64,000 nt of DNA from Clostridiaceae bacterium (GTDB lineage: Bacteria > Bacillota > Clostridia > Lachnospirales > Lachnospiraceae): contig CAJSZV010000002.1 in assembly GCA_910574345.1 (NCBI GenBank), positions 62,001 through 126,000 on the forward strand, written 5' to 3'. Below, piece by piece: positions 50,727-61,200 of this stretch. The notes beneath the pieces are model-generated. The model did no database searches. It saw only the letters and a list, made by a program, of their open reading frames with translations, and was not told the origin of the DNA. The stretch's first letter is position 1; each line of letters begins with the position of its first letter. The translations under genes and the position numbers were made by a program.

Positions 50727-51104
50727 ATGATACAGCACCTTTTATGGAATATGGAGGAGACGGCTGCCATCGTGCTCTTCGGAATCGGCTTTACCATGCT
50801 GCTGCTTCACAAGAACCTGATTAAAAAGATTATGGGAATGAATATTATGGATACGGCCACCTATCTTTTTCTGGCCTCCAAGGGCTATATCACAGGAAGA
50901 GGCGTGCCCATTGTGGTGGATGGGATACAGGAGGTATCCGCCTATATCAATCCGGTTCCAAGCGGCCTGGTTCTCACAGGCATCGTGGTCAGCGTCAGCA
51001 CCACAGCCCTTATGCTGGCCTTAACCATCCGGCTTTACGAGAGATATCATTCTCTGGATTTAGACGAAATTCTGATTTTGGCGAAGGAGGAGGAGCAGAC
51101 ATGA
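50727..51104 (+). CDS. mrpC: Mrp/Mnh-type antiporter subunit C (NuoK-like)
   Basis: This is a 125-residue protein with three spans: AAIVLFGIGFTMLLLHKNLIKKIMGMNIMDTA in parts, then PSGLVLTGIVVSVSTTALMLAL, the NuoK/MnhC signature with the PxPxxLVLTGIVV element. It starts right after the MnhB stop and overlaps the next gene by four bases. Confidence 0.88.
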   Translation: MIQHLLWNMEETAAIVLFGIGFTMLLLHKNLIKKIMGMNIMDTATYLFLASKGYITGRGVPIVVDGIQEVSAYINPVPSGLVLTGIVVSVSTTALMLALTIRLYERYHSLDLDEILILAKEEEQT

Positions 51105-52603
51105 GTTTTGTACAGAATTTTCCGTTTTTCTCCATTATCATCGCCATGTTTTCCGGTATCGTATCATCGGTGCTGGACGGAAAAAAAGCGAGAAACGTAA
51201 GTCTCATCATGATTGCGGTGACCACGGTTTTGTCGGGAATGACCCTGGCTTTCTGCCTTGGGACAGGGGAGAGCTATACCTTTATGATGGGACATTTCCC
51301 CGCCCCCTGGGGCAATGAGATACGGGCCGGCGTGCTGGAGGGACTGACTGCCATGCTCTTTTGCGTGGTCATGTTCCTGGCGGTAATCGGAGGCATGGAC
51401 CATACGGCTGAGGATGTGGACGGGAAAAAGCTGAATTTGTTTTACATCATGATTGACTTGATGCTGAGTTCCCTTTTGGCTCTTGTATATACCAATGACC
51501 TGTTTACAGCTTATGTGTTTGTGGAGATCAATACCATCGCGGGCTGCGGCCTGATCATGATCCGTCAGAAGGGACGCAGTATGTCGGCGGCCATCCGGTA
51601 CATGATCATGAGCCAGCTGGGATCCGGCCTTTTTCTCATCGGTTTAAGCATTCTCTACGATGTAACAGGTCATCTTCTCATGAGCCCGGCTAAGGAGTCT
51701 GTGGAAGCTTTGGTGGCAGCGGGAAGTTATCGCATTCCCATGCTGGTGATTATGGCTGTCATCAGTGTTGGTCTTGCCATTAAAAGCGGCCTTTATCCTT
51801 TCCACTACTGGATTCCCGATACCTACGGCTATGCAACGCCTACGGCCAGCGCCGTACTTTCGGGACTGGTGTCCAAAGGATATATTTTCCTGCTGATTAA
51901 GATTTTCTACCGGGTATTGGGATATGACAACCTGGTATCCAGCCAGATGATCAACGTGCTTTATATTTTCGGCGTCACAGGCATGGTTATGGGTTCCCTC
52001 CATGCCATCCATGAGACCGATACCAGGAGAATGATCGCATATTCCTCTGTGGCCCAGATCGGCTATATCTATATGGGTATGGGTCTTGGAACCTCTTTCG
52101 GTATGGTGGCGGCAGTGTTTCATATCTTTACCCATTCGGCTACCAAGGCCCTTCTGTTTATCAGCGCAGTGGGACTTTATGAGGTGTCAGGGGATAAGAA
52201 GGACTTTGTAAGCTTAAGGGGAGCTGCCTACCGCAATCCCCTGGCAGGCGTGGGATTTGCCATAGGCTCTTTGTCCATGGTGGGATTCCCCATGCTGTCG
52301 GGATTTATCTCAAAGCTTTTGTTCGCCACATCGGCCCTTGAAAGTCCCCGCAAGATGCTGCCTACTCTGATCGTGCTGGCAGTGAGTACAACCCTGAATG
52401 CCATCTACTTTTTGCGGCTGGTGATTACTCTGTATTCCAAGCCCAGGGAGGGCGACAGGCCTCTTCCCGAACAGGCTGTGAGAAAAAGTTCCCGGAAACT
52501 GAAGGTGGCTATCCTGTGCTTTATCGGGCTGAACCTGGTGCTGGGCACCGCATCTCAGCCTATTGTACAGGCGATTACGGACGGGCTTGCCATGTTTAAG
52601 TAG
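51101..52603 (+). CDS. mrpD: Antiporter subunit 1 of 4 (MrpD/NuoN-like)
   Basis: This is a 500-residue protein with about 14 spans of the NuoL/M/N family. The key residues of the proton path are kept: Glu in AYVFVEINTIAGCGL (TM5), Lys in GLAIKSGLYPFHYWIPD (TM7) and Lys in GLVSKGYIFLLIK (TM8). DTRRMIAYSSVAQIGYI and GFPMLSGFISKLLFA are family marks. Of the four antiporter subunits it is most like MrpD in place, directly after mrpC. Confidence 0.87.
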   Translation: MSFVQNFPFFSIIIAMFSGIVSSVLDGKKARNVSLIMIAVTTVLSGMTLAFCLGTGESYTFMMGHFPAPWGNEIRAGVLEGLTAMLFCVVMFLAVIGGMDHTAEDVDGKKLNLFYIMIDLMLSSLLALVYTNDLFTAYVFVEINTIAGCGLIMIRQKGRSMSAAIRYMIMSQLGSGLFLIGLSILYDVTGHLLMSPAKESVEALVAAGSYRIPMLVIMAVISVGLAIKSGLYPFHYWIPDTYGYATPTASAVLSGLVSKGYIFLLIKIFYRVLGYDNLVSSQMINVLYIFGVTGMVMGSLHAIHETDTRRMIAYSSVAQIGYIYMGMGLGTSFGMVAAVFHIFTHSATKALLFISAVGLYEVSGDKKDFVSLRGAAYRNPLAGVGFAIGSLSMVGFPMLSGFISKLLFATSALESPRKMLPTLIVLAVSTTLNAIYFLRLVITLYSKPREGDRPLPEQAVRKSSRKLKVAILCFIGLNLVLGTASQPIVQAITDGLAMFK

Positions 52604-52685
52604 AGAGCTATCTTCTTGTCCGCCCCCAACGGGCAGGAAGATGCCTCTGTGAGATAGTAACATAGTTTGAATAGGAGATAAGATA

Positions 52686-54179
52686 ATGGACGGAAATATG
52701 ATTTTGGTGCTTCCGGTAATCGTTCCTGTATTGGCTGGGGTTTTGGTGCTGGTTGGAAAGGTTTTTCGGAAGGACAGGAAAAGTTTGACAGGTTTTTCGG
52801 TGCTGGTCCTTGCAGCGGAGCTTGCTTTGACCTTGTGGGCGTTGATGACCGGAGGAAGCCTGACTGTTTTAAAGCTGACGGACCAGATTACCCTGGGATT
52901 TCATGTGGATGAGGTGAGCCGGGTTTTTGCGGGGCTGACAGCGGTGGTCTGGCTGTTGGTGGGGATTTATTCCGTGGCTTATATGTCCCATGAGGAGGAA
53001 GAGCATCGGTTTTTTGGCTTTTACCTCATTGTGGCGGGTGTTTTGATGGGGCTGAATTTTTCCGCTGATATGATCACCCTTTATGTGTTTTTCGAACTCA
53101 TGACCCTTACCTCCCTGCCTTTGGTGCTTCATGAGCGGAGCAGACAGGCGGTGCAGGCAGGGCTTAAGTATCTGTTCTACTCTGTGGCAGGGGCCTTTTT
53201 GGCATTGTTTGGAATCTTCTTCCTGGCCGGAGTATCGGAAAGCCTGACGTTTGCGGCAGGAGGGGTGTTAAGCGACGCTGCCTTAAAGGGAAAGGAAGGG
53301 CTTTTGCTGGCTTCGGCGCTCTGCATAATCGTGGGGTTCGGGGCCAAGGCAGGCATGTTCCCTCTTCATGGATGGCTGCCTACGGCCCATCCCGTGGCAC
53401 CGGCCTGTGCCAGCGCGGTACTTTCCGGTCTGATTACGAAAGCCGGTGTTTTGGCCATTCTCAGGGTTGTGTACTATATCATCGGGGCCCACAGGCTTCG
53501 GGGAACCTGGGTTCAGAATGTATGGATTCTTTTGACGCTTTTGACCGTGTTTATGGGGTCTATGCTGGCATACAAGGAGCCTGTGCTTAAGAAGAGACTG
53601 GCTTACTCTACTGTGAGTCAGGTAAGTTATGTGCTTTTCGGACTGAGTATGCTGAATCAGACAGCCTTTGTGGGAGCTCTCTCCCATGTGGTGTTCCACT
53701 CCGTGATTAAGCACACACTGTTTTTAGCGGCAGGCGCTGTGATCGTGAATACGGGATGGACCAGGGTGGAGCAGATGAGGGGGCTGGGACAGGTGATGCC
53801 AAAGACCCTTGCCTGCTATACAATCGCTTCTCTGGCCCTTATCGGGATTCCGCCGGCAAGCGGTTTTGTCAGCAAATGGTATCTGGCAGGCGGAGCCCTT
53901 GAGTCGGGCACGGGAGTCTGGGCCTGGGTGGGGCCGGCAGTGCTTCTCATCAGCGCCCTTCTCACCGCGGGATATCTTCTGCCTCTCACCATTCAGGGAT
54001 TCTTCCCCGGCCACGATTTTAAGGGGGAGGAGATTAAGAAGAGAAAACTCACAGGAAAGGAACCGTCCCCCTGGATGTTTGTTCCCATTCTGGTGCTGGC
54101 AATGGCGGCTCTTTTGCTTGGCTGTTTCCCCGGTGAACTGATATCCATGTTCCGTTCGATAGCAGCGGCAGTTCTGTGA
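52686..54179 (+). CDS. Antiporter subunit 2 of 4 (NuoM/MrpD-like)
   Basis: This is a 497-residue NuoL/M/N-family protein with about 14 spans. Conserved: Glu in LYVFFELMTLTSLPL, Lys in GFGAKAGMFPLHGWLP and Lys in GLITKAGVLAILR, followed by LKKRLAYSTVSQVSYVLFG and GIPPASGFVSKWYLA. An 82-base gap with a short hairpin separates it from subunit 1. It has the elements of a working cation/proton half-channel. Confidence 0.87.
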   Translation: MDGNMILVLPVIVPVLAGVLVLVGKVFRKDRKSLTGFSVLVLAAELALTLWALMTGGSLTVLKLTDQITLGFHVDEVSRVFAGLTAVVWLLVGIYSVAYMSHEEEEHRFFGFYLIVAGVLMGLNFSADMITLYVFFELMTLTSLPLVLHERSRQAVQAGLKYLFYSVAGAFLALFGIFFLAGVSESLTFAAGGVLSDAALKGKEGLLLASALCIIVGFGAKAGMFPLHGWLPTAHPVAPACASAVLSGLITKAGVLAILRVVYYIIGAHRLRGTWVQNVWILLTLLTVFMGSMLAYKEPVLKKRLAYSTVSQVSYVLFGLSMLNQTAFVGALSHVVFHSVIKHTLFLAAGAVIVNTGWTRVEQMRGLGQVMPKTLACYTIASLALIGIPPASGFVSKWYLAGGALESGTGVWAWVGPAVLLISALLTAGYLLPLTIQGFFPGHDFKGEEIKKRKLTGKEPSPWMFVPILVLAMAALLLGCFPGELISMFRSIAAAVL

Positions 54180-54192
54180 TGGAGGGATGATT

Positions 54193-55740
54193 ATGAGTGA
54201 GATCATATTGGCCCTTCCGGTATTTTTTCCCATAATAAGCGGACTGGCAATGCTGTTGTGCTGGTCGGGCAGGGAAGAATGGAGCCGGAAAAGGGAACTT
54301 CTCATCGAAGGCCTGGTTATAACAAACAGCCTTTTGGTGGCGGCTGCCCTTATGGGAGGAGTGGAAGGCGGGCGCCGGCTGGTGGTGTTTCGGCTGTATT
54401 CCGTGCTGACCGTTATGTTTAAGCTGGACCGGATGGGAAGTGTGTTTGCCGGGTTGGTGGCCTTTCTGTGGCCTTTGGCAACCCTATATTCCTTTGAATA
54501 TATGGAACATGAAAAACGGAAAAGTACATTTTTCGCCTTTTATACCATGACTTACGGAATCACCATGGGCATTGCCCTGGCCGGTAATCTGGTAACTCTG
54601 TACCTGTTTTATGAGATGCTGACATTGGTAACCCTTCCCCTGGTACTGTTCCCTCTTACCATAGAGGCGGTGCGGGCGGCCAGGACTTATCTGTACTATT
54701 CCATAGGCGGTGCGGCCTTTGCCTTTCTGGGCATGATTTTTGTGCTGGGATTTTCCGGTGTCGGCACTTCCGAGTTTATGGCCGGAGGCATGCTTGATAT
54801 GGCCAGAGCCATGGAGAACAAACAGGTGCTTTTGTTTATTTATGTGCTGGCTTTTTTCGGATTCGGGGTGAAAGCGGCTCTGTTCCCATGCTACAAATGG
54901 CTTCCCAAGGCGGCTGTTGCGCCTACGCCTGTAACGGCTCTGCTCCATGCAGTGGCTGTGGTAAAATCCGGGGCCTTTGCCATTCTGCGTCTTACGTATT
55001 TCAGCTACGGGACGGAGTTCTTAAGGGGAACCTGGGCCCAGTGGGTGGTTATGGCGGCGGCTCTCTTCACCATCGCTTTCGGTTCCACCATGGCGGTGAG
55101 GGAGGTTCACTGGAAACGTCGTCTGGCTTATTCCACGGTCAGCAACTTGTCCTACATTCTCTTCGGGGCCACGGTTATGAGTCCCTTAGGGCTGGCGGCA
55201 GGTTTAAGCCATCTGGTAATTCATGCATTTATGAAGATCTGTGCATTCTTCTGTGCCGGAGCGGTGATGCATAAGTCGGGAAAGACTTATATCTACGAAC
55301 TGGACGGCATGGGAAAGAAAATGCCGGTCACCTTCGGCTGTCTCACCGTGGCAAGCCTGTCCCTTATGGGAATCCCTCTGTTTGCAGGTTTTATCAGCAA
55401 ATGGAACCTTGCCGGTGCGGCCTTTGAAGACGGCAGCGTTCTTTCTTTCGCAGGTGTGGGGGTGATTCTCTATTCCGCCCTTATGACAGGAATTTATATG
55501 ATGACAGTCCTTGTGAGAGCTTATTTTCCAAGGCGTCAGGACCCGGACATGACGACAGGCGGAGCATCCGCCGGGGCAGCATCAGGGCTTAAGGTTTTAG
55601 CGGAAGAAAACCACGTGACAGACCCAAGCTATAAAATGCTGCTGCCCCTCCTTGTTTTTTCGGCGGCAATCCTTCTCATAGGTCTTCACCCGGCGCCGCT
55701 GATGGAATTTTTGACAATGATTGGAGGTGAGGCAGGATGA
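54193..55740 (+). CDS. Antiporter subunit 3 of 4 (NuoL/M/N-like)
   Basis: This is a 515-residue NuoL/M/N-family protein. Conserved: Glu in TLYLFYEMLTLVTLPL, Lys in GFGVKAALFPCYKWLP and Lys in AVVKSGAFAILRLTY; WKRRLAYSTVSNLSYILFG and GIPLFAGFISKWNLAG follow. An Ala/Gly-rich cytosolic loop (TGGASAGAASG) is near the end. The start was set at the second of two ATGs, at proper distance from TGGAGGG. It overlaps the next gene by four bases. Confidence 0.86.
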   Translation: MSEIILALPVFFPIISGLAMLLCWSGREEWSRKRELLIEGLVITNSLLVAAALMGGVEGGRRLVVFRLYSVLTVMFKLDRMGSVFAGLVAFLWPLATLYSFEYMEHEKRKSTFFAFYTMTYGITMGIALAGNLVTLYLFYEMLTLVTLPLVLFPLTIEAVRAARTYLYYSIGGAAFAFLGMIFVLGFSGVGTSEFMAGGMLDMARAMENKQVLLFIYVLAFFGFGVKAALFPCYKWLPKAAVAPTPVTALLHAVAVVKSGAFAILRLTYFSYGTEFLRGTWAQWVVMAAALFTIAFGSTMAVREVHWKRRLAYSTVSNLSYILFGATVMSPLGLAAGLSHLVIHAFMKICAFFCAGAVMHKSGKTYIYELDGMGKKMPVTFGCLTVASLSLMGIPLFAGFISKWNLAGAAFEDGSVLSFAGVGVILYSALMTGIYMMTVLVRAYFPRRQDPDMTTGGASAGAASGLKVLAEENHVTDPSYKMLLPLLVFSAAILLIGLHPAPLMEFLTMIGGEAG

Positions 55741-57902
55741 TAGAGGAAATGGAATACTTCATTCCCGGTATCTGCGGCATGGGACTTCACTTAAAGGTGG
55801 ACGGATTTCGGCTTATATACAGTCTCATTGCGGTCTGGATGTGGGGAATCAGCGGGGCATTTTCCAAACAGTACATGGCCCATTACCAAAAGAAATCCCG
55901 GTACTATCTGTTTTTCTGGGCAACCTTTGTGGCTACAGTAGGCGTATTTCTGTCAGCGGATCTGTACACGACCTTTATCTTTTTCGAGATCATGTCCTTC
56001 ACATCCTATGTGTGGGTGGCTTTTGACGAGAAGGCGGAAAGCTTAAAGGCTGCCCAGACTTATCTGGCGGTGGCGGTTATCGGCGGTATGGTCATGCTTA
56101 TGGGCTTGTTTCTGCTTCACGATGTTCTTGGCACCCTGGACATAGATAAGATCGGACCGGCAGCCGAAAAGGTTCTGGGGGGCGCCTCTGTCCTGGAGGA
56201 CGGGAGGGCCGTTCATGTGGCAGGAGGGTTTCTGTCAGCCAGGGTACAGCTTTATACGGCAGGATTTCTCATGCTTTTTGGTTTCGGAGCCAAGGCCGGG
56301 TGCTTCCCTCTGCACATCTGGCTTCCCAAGGCTCATCCCGTAGCTCCGGCCCCGGCAAGCGCCCTTCTGTCCGGAATTCTGACGAAGGCAGGTGTATTCG
56401 GCATTATCATTCTGTCCTGTGTCATGTTTGGCAAGGACGGAAACTGGGGACTGCTGATCACAGGCCTGGGCCTTGTCACCATGTTTGCGGGTGCTCTTTT
56501 GGCAGTATTTTCCGTCAATTTAAAGAGAACTCTGGCTTGTTCCTCCGTATCTCAGATCGGATTCATCATGACAGGAATCGGCATGTCCTGCCTTCTTTCT
56601 TGGGCAGGGGAGGGGAATCTTCTGGCTGTGCGGGGAGCATTCCTGCACATGATTAACCACTCCCTTATCAAGCTGGTACTGTTTCTCTGCGCAGGCGCCG
56701 TATATATGAACCTGCATCAGCTGGAGTTAAATGATATCCGCGGGTTCGGGCGGAAGAAACCGGCCCTGTGCTTCTGCTTTGTCATGGGGGCCTTGGGAAT
56801 CGGCGGCATTCCTCTGTGGAACGGATATGTGAGCAAGACTCTGCTTCATGAAAGTATTGTAGAATATACCCATCTTTTAGGGGAAGGCGGAGCCGGCGCT
56901 TTAGAAGGCGTGGTTCCCGGTATCCTGCCCATTCTTTTAAACCCGGCAGTTTGGAAATGCGCAGAGTGGGTATTCTTATTCAGCGGCGGCATGACTGTTG
57001 CATACATGCTGAAACTGTTCATCGCCCTCTTCGTGGATAAGAATCCGGAGAGACAGACAGAGTTCGACGACATGTCCTCCCATTACATGACGCCCTTAAG
57101 CCGCACGGTCCTGTTGGCGGCAGCCGTAATCCTTCCCATCCTTGGCATGGTTCCTGCCATGACTATGGACCGGCTTGCAGATATGGGACAGGGATTTTTC
57201 CATGGAGAAGGCCATAGTCATGCAGTGGCCTATTTCTCCTTTGCCAACTTAAAAGGCGGACTCACCTCCATCGGAATCGGCATTCTTCTGTATGTACTGA
57301 TTATCCGTCCCTTCCTCACGGAACCTGAGATAACAGCCGCCGGGGAAACAGAAGGAGAGAAGAAAGCCCTCATGGCAGGAAGACGGTATGTCAACCGCTG
57401 GCCGGCCTGGCTTGACCTGGAGAATCTCATCTACCGTCCCATCCTTGAGACAGCTCTGCCGGGCATCTGCGGCGCCGTATTCGGTTTCCTGGACCGTTAT
57501 ATCATCTCCGCCCCATTAACGGTATTTCTGAATGCCTCCGCGATTTTCTGCAGAGCCATGGACTGTCTCACGGACGGTTTCGTCATTCTTGCCAGAAAAA
57601 CCGTCTGCCGTCAGCTTCCGGAGCCCAAGACCTACCAGGATGGCAACTGGGCGGCTCATGTGCTGGGCACCTTCGCAGACCGGTGGGTGAAACTTAAGGA
57701 CCGTATCCTGGGCCAAAAAGATCCGGACCGCATCCGTATTTCATCTGTCCATCATTTCATTGAGCGGGAAAAGCACATGAAACACATAGGCGCTCTGGTA
57801 GAAGAAAGCTTCTCCTTCGGCCTTATGCTCTTTTGCATCGGCCTCTTCCTGACCCTGGGCTACCTGCTGTTCGTCTTCCTGTCCCACAGAGGCCCAATCT
57901 AA
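55737..57902 (+). CDS. Antiporter subunit 4 of 4 (large, MrpA/NuoL-like)
   Basis: This is a 721-residue protein, the longest of the set. The NuoL-type core (to ~500) keeps Glu in TFIFFEIMSFTSYVW, Lys in GFGAKAGCFPLHIWLPKAHPV and Lys in GILTKAGVFGIII, with LKRTLACSSVSQIGFIMTG and GIPLWNGYVSKTLLHES. A C-terminal extension (~500-721) has further spans and charged loops and ends in LFCIGLFLTLGYLLFVFLS. It lacks the MbhD/MbhE domains of a true MrpA, which are separate genes upstream. It ends the operon; a strong hairpin follows. Confidence 0.85.
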   Translation: MIEEMEYFIPGICGMGLHLKVDGFRLIYSLIAVWMWGISGAFSKQYMAHYQKKSRYYLFFWATFVATVGVFLSADLYTTFIFFEIMSFTSYVWVAFDEKAESLKAAQTYLAVAVIGGMVMLMGLFLLHDVLGTLDIDKIGPAAEKVLGGASVLEDGRAVHVAGGFLSARVQLYTAGFLMLFGFGAKAGCFPLHIWLPKAHPVAPAPASALLSGILTKAGVFGIIILSCVMFGKDGNWGLLITGLGLVTMFAGALLAVFSVNLKRTLACSSVSQIGFIMTGIGMSCLLSWAGEGNLLAVRGAFLHMINHSLIKLVLFLCAGAVYMNLHQLELNDIRGFGRKKPALCFCFVMGALGIGGIPLWNGYVSKTLLHESIVEYTHLLGEGGAGALEGVVPGILPILLNPAVWKCAEWVFLFSGGMTVAYMLKLFIALFVDKNPERQTEFDDMSSHYMTPLSRTVLLAAAVILPILGMVPAMTMDRLADMGQGFFHGEGHSHAVAYFSFANLKGGLTSIGIGILLYVLIIRPFLTEPEITAAGETEGEKKALMAGRRYVNRWPAWLDLENLIYRPILETALPGICGAVFGFLDRYIISAPLTVFLNASAIFCRAMDCLTDGFVILARKTVCRQLPEPKTYQDGNWAAHVLGTFADRWVKLKDRILGQKDPDRIRISSVHHFIEREKHMKHIGALVEESFSFGLMLFCIGLFLTLGYLLFVFLSHRGPI

Positions 57903-57972
57903 GGCAAAGCCGATAAAAATTAAAGATATTAACGTCCGGCCAGCCAAATTATATTAATTAGCTAACATTATA

Positions 57973-58020
57973 AATACCATAAGATATATTAATTTTCCTT
58001 ATGATATATCTTATGGTATT
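57973..58020 (+). terminator. 17-bp perfect hairpin after the Mrp-like operon
   Basis: AATACCATAAGATATAT pairs exactly with ATATATCTTATGGTATT around a 14-base loop, then CTTTATT. AT-rich but long; a terminator or a palindromic repeat. Confidence 0.65.
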
Positions 58021-58077
58021 CTTTATTATAGAAACATTCACATTAATAGCGGACAGCGGAAGGAAGAACGTTGGCGG

Positions 58078-58233
58078 AATATTCTGACAGTAGTTACTGT
58101 GGAAAGGCGTTTACGCCATGGAGTTGAAACCCAGGAAAACAGGAGGGCTGATACCCGACTGTTTTCCATGCTTTGGGGTTCAACGGAATGTCCGGCGTAC
58201 CCGGCTTGCAACAGTAACTACTGTCAGAATATT
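58078..58233. mobile_element. MITE-like element with 23-bp perfect inverted ends upstream of purL
   Basis: Positions 58078-58100 are the exact reverse complement of 58211-58233 (ends contain ATTCTGACAGTAGTTACTGT). The 156-base inside continues as an imperfect hairpin (GTTGAAACCCAGGAAAACA near 58124 with TGTTTTCCATGCTTTGGGGT near 58160). No ORF. It differs in sequence from the element at 8842. Confidence 0.6.
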
Positions 58234-58282
58234 CCTCTCGCTCCCCCCCCTCTGCCCCCCTATTCATGAAAGGAGCCCAATC

Positions 58283-61200
58283 ATGAGCGTCAAGAGAATC
58301 TATGTAGAAAAAAAGCCGGACTTCGCCGTAAAAGCCCATGAACTGTCCGGTGAGATCAGAAGTTATTTAGGAATTGAGACCGTAACAAATGTTCGTGTAT
58401 TGATTCGCTATGATATTGAAAATCTGTCCAGGGAGACTTATGAGACTGCATTGGGAACCATATTTTCCGAGCCGCCTGTGGACTATCTGTACGAGGAGGA
58501 CTTCCCGAAGGAGGACTGCGCTCTGGTCTTTTCCGTAGAATACCTTCCTGGCCAGTTTGACCAGCGCGCTGATTCCGCGGAGCAGTGTGTAAAACTTCTG
58601 CGGGAGGATGAAGAGCCGGTGATTCGGACAGCCACCACTTATGTGATCTCCGGTACTCTCACCGAGGGCCAGGCAAAGGCCATTCGGTCCTTCTGCATCA
58701 ACCCTGTGGATTCCAGGGAGGCGGCAGACGAAAAACCGGACACATTGGTCACGGTCTTTGAGGTTCCCGAAGATGTAAAGATTTTTGACGGATTCTGCCG
58801 GTTCGGCCATGAGGCCTTAAAAGAATTGTACGATTCTCTGAACCTGGCCATGACTTTTAAGGATTTTAAGCATATCCAGAATTATTTTGCCGGAGAAGAG
58901 CACAGGGATCCGTCTATGACAGAGATCCGGGTGCTGGACACCTACTGGTCCGATCACTGCCGCCACACTACGTTTCAGACGGAGTTAAAGGATGTGTCCT
59001 TTACGGACGGAGCCTACAGGGTTCCCATAGAAAATACCTATAAGCAGTATTTATCTGACAGAGAAGAGCTGTATAAGGGAAGAGACGACAAATTTGTCTG
59101 CCTTATGGACTTAGCCCTTTTAGCCATGAAAAAACTGAGAAAAGAGGGAAAGCTGGAGGACTTGGAAGAATCCGATGAGATCAATGCCTGCAGCATTGTG
59201 GTGCCTGTGGAAATCGACGGGGCGGAGGAAGAGTGGCTGATTAACTTTAAAAATGAGACTCACAACCACCCTACGGAGATCGAGCCCTTCGGCGGCGCGG
59301 CCACCTGCCTTGGCGGTGCGATCCGGGATCCCCTGTCAGGGCGTACCTATGTATATCAGGCCATGCGCGTCACCGGTGCGGCGGATCCGAGAAAGACCTT
59401 GTCAGAAACCCTTCACGGCAAACTTCCCCAGAGAAAACTGGTAACCGGCGCGGCAGAAGGATACAGCTCCTACGGCAACCAGATCGGCCTTGCCACCGGT
59501 TATGTAAAGGAGATTTACCACCCCGATTATGTGGCGAAACGTATGGAGATCGGCGCGGTTATGGGTGCGGCTCCAAGGAAAGGCGTGATCCGCGAGACAT
59601 CTGATCCGGGCAATATCATTATTCTGTTGGGAGGACGTACAGGGCGTGACGGGTGCGGCGGCGCTACGGGCTCTTCCAAGGTTCACACGGAAAGTTCCAT
59701 CAAGACCTGCGGGGCTGAGGTTCAGAAGGGCAATGCCCCTACGGAGAGAAAGATTCAGAGGCTGTTTCGTCGTCCTGAGGTCAGCAGCATCATCCGCAAG
59801 TGCAACGACTTCGGCGCAGGCGGCGTGTCTGTGGCTATCGGAGAGCTGGCAGAAGGCCTTCGCATTGATTTGGATAAAGTGCCGAAAAAATATGCGGGCC
59901 TTGACGGAACGGAGATTGCCATCTCCGAATCCCAGGAGCGTATGGCCGTGGTGGTGGAAGAAAAGGATGTGGACACCTTCTTAGGCTATGCAGAGGAGGA
60001 GAACCTAGAGGCTGTGGCTGTAGCAGTGGTTACAGAGGAACCCCGTCTGGTGATGAACTGGAGAGGCAAGACCATTGTGGATATCAGCCGGGCATTCTTA
60101 GACACCAACGGCGCTCACCAGGAAGCGTCTGTGGTTCTGGAGATTCCGGGAAGGGAAGGCAATCCCTTTGGGGGGAGGGAGGACATTCCCGATGTAAAGG
60201 AACGGTGGTTAAAGACTTTGTCCTCTTTAAATGTCTGCTCCCAGAAAGGCCTGGTGGAGATGTTCGACGGTTCCATCGGTGCAGGCTCCGTGTTCATGCC
60301 TTACGGCGGAAAATATCAGCTGACAGAGACTCAGTCCATGGTAGCCAAGCTTCCTGTCCTTGAGGGAAAGACCGATACGGTTACCATGATGAGCTACGGA
60401 TTTGACCCTTACCTGTCCAGCTGGAGCCCCTATCACGGAGCTGTCTACGCAGTGGTTTCCTCTGTGGCCAAGATCGTGGCCGCAGGCGGGGATTACAGGA
60501 AGATACGGTTTACGTTCCAGGAGTATTTCAGGAGAATGACAGAGGAACCTTCACGGTGGAGCCAGCCTTTTGCGGCTCTCCTTGGGGCTTATGATGCGCA
60601 GCTGGGCTTTGGGCTTCCCTCCATCGGCGGCAAGGACAGTATGTCGGGAACCTTCAATGACATTGATGTGCCGCCTACCCTGGTATCCTTTGCCGTGGAT
60701 GTGGCCAGCCATAAACATGTGATCACGCCGGAATTCAAAAAGCCGGGAAGCAAAATTGTGGTGTTCAAGGCCCGGAGGGATGAGTATGACCTGCCTGTAT
60801 TTGAACAGCTTATGGAGGGTTACGGTAAACTTTTTAAGGATATTAAGGCGGGCAGGATTATTTCCGCATACGCGGTGGAAGGCCACGGCATGGCGGAAGG
60901 TGTCAGCAAAATGGCTTTCGGCAACAAGCTGGGAATAAAGATCGAGCACAATGTAGACCCAAGGGATTTCTTTGCACCGGACTGGGGCAGCATTCTGTGC
61001 GAGGTGCCGGAGGGAAAAGTAGGAGAGCTGTCCATAACCTATACCTTGATCGGCGAGGTTACAGACAAGGGTACGCTGGAATATGGAAGTACCTGCATAG
61101 CCATGGATGAGGCTTTGAAAGCCTGGACAGAGACTTTGGAGGATGTATTCCCCACAGAGTCGGGAGTGAAGCAGACAGAAGTGCCGGACGAGCCCTATGA

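Noticed and set aside
58118-58282. N-terminal extension of PurL by 55 residues
   Set aside because: It reads through the inverted-repeat element and lies before the clear GAAAGGAG ribosome site at the family start.
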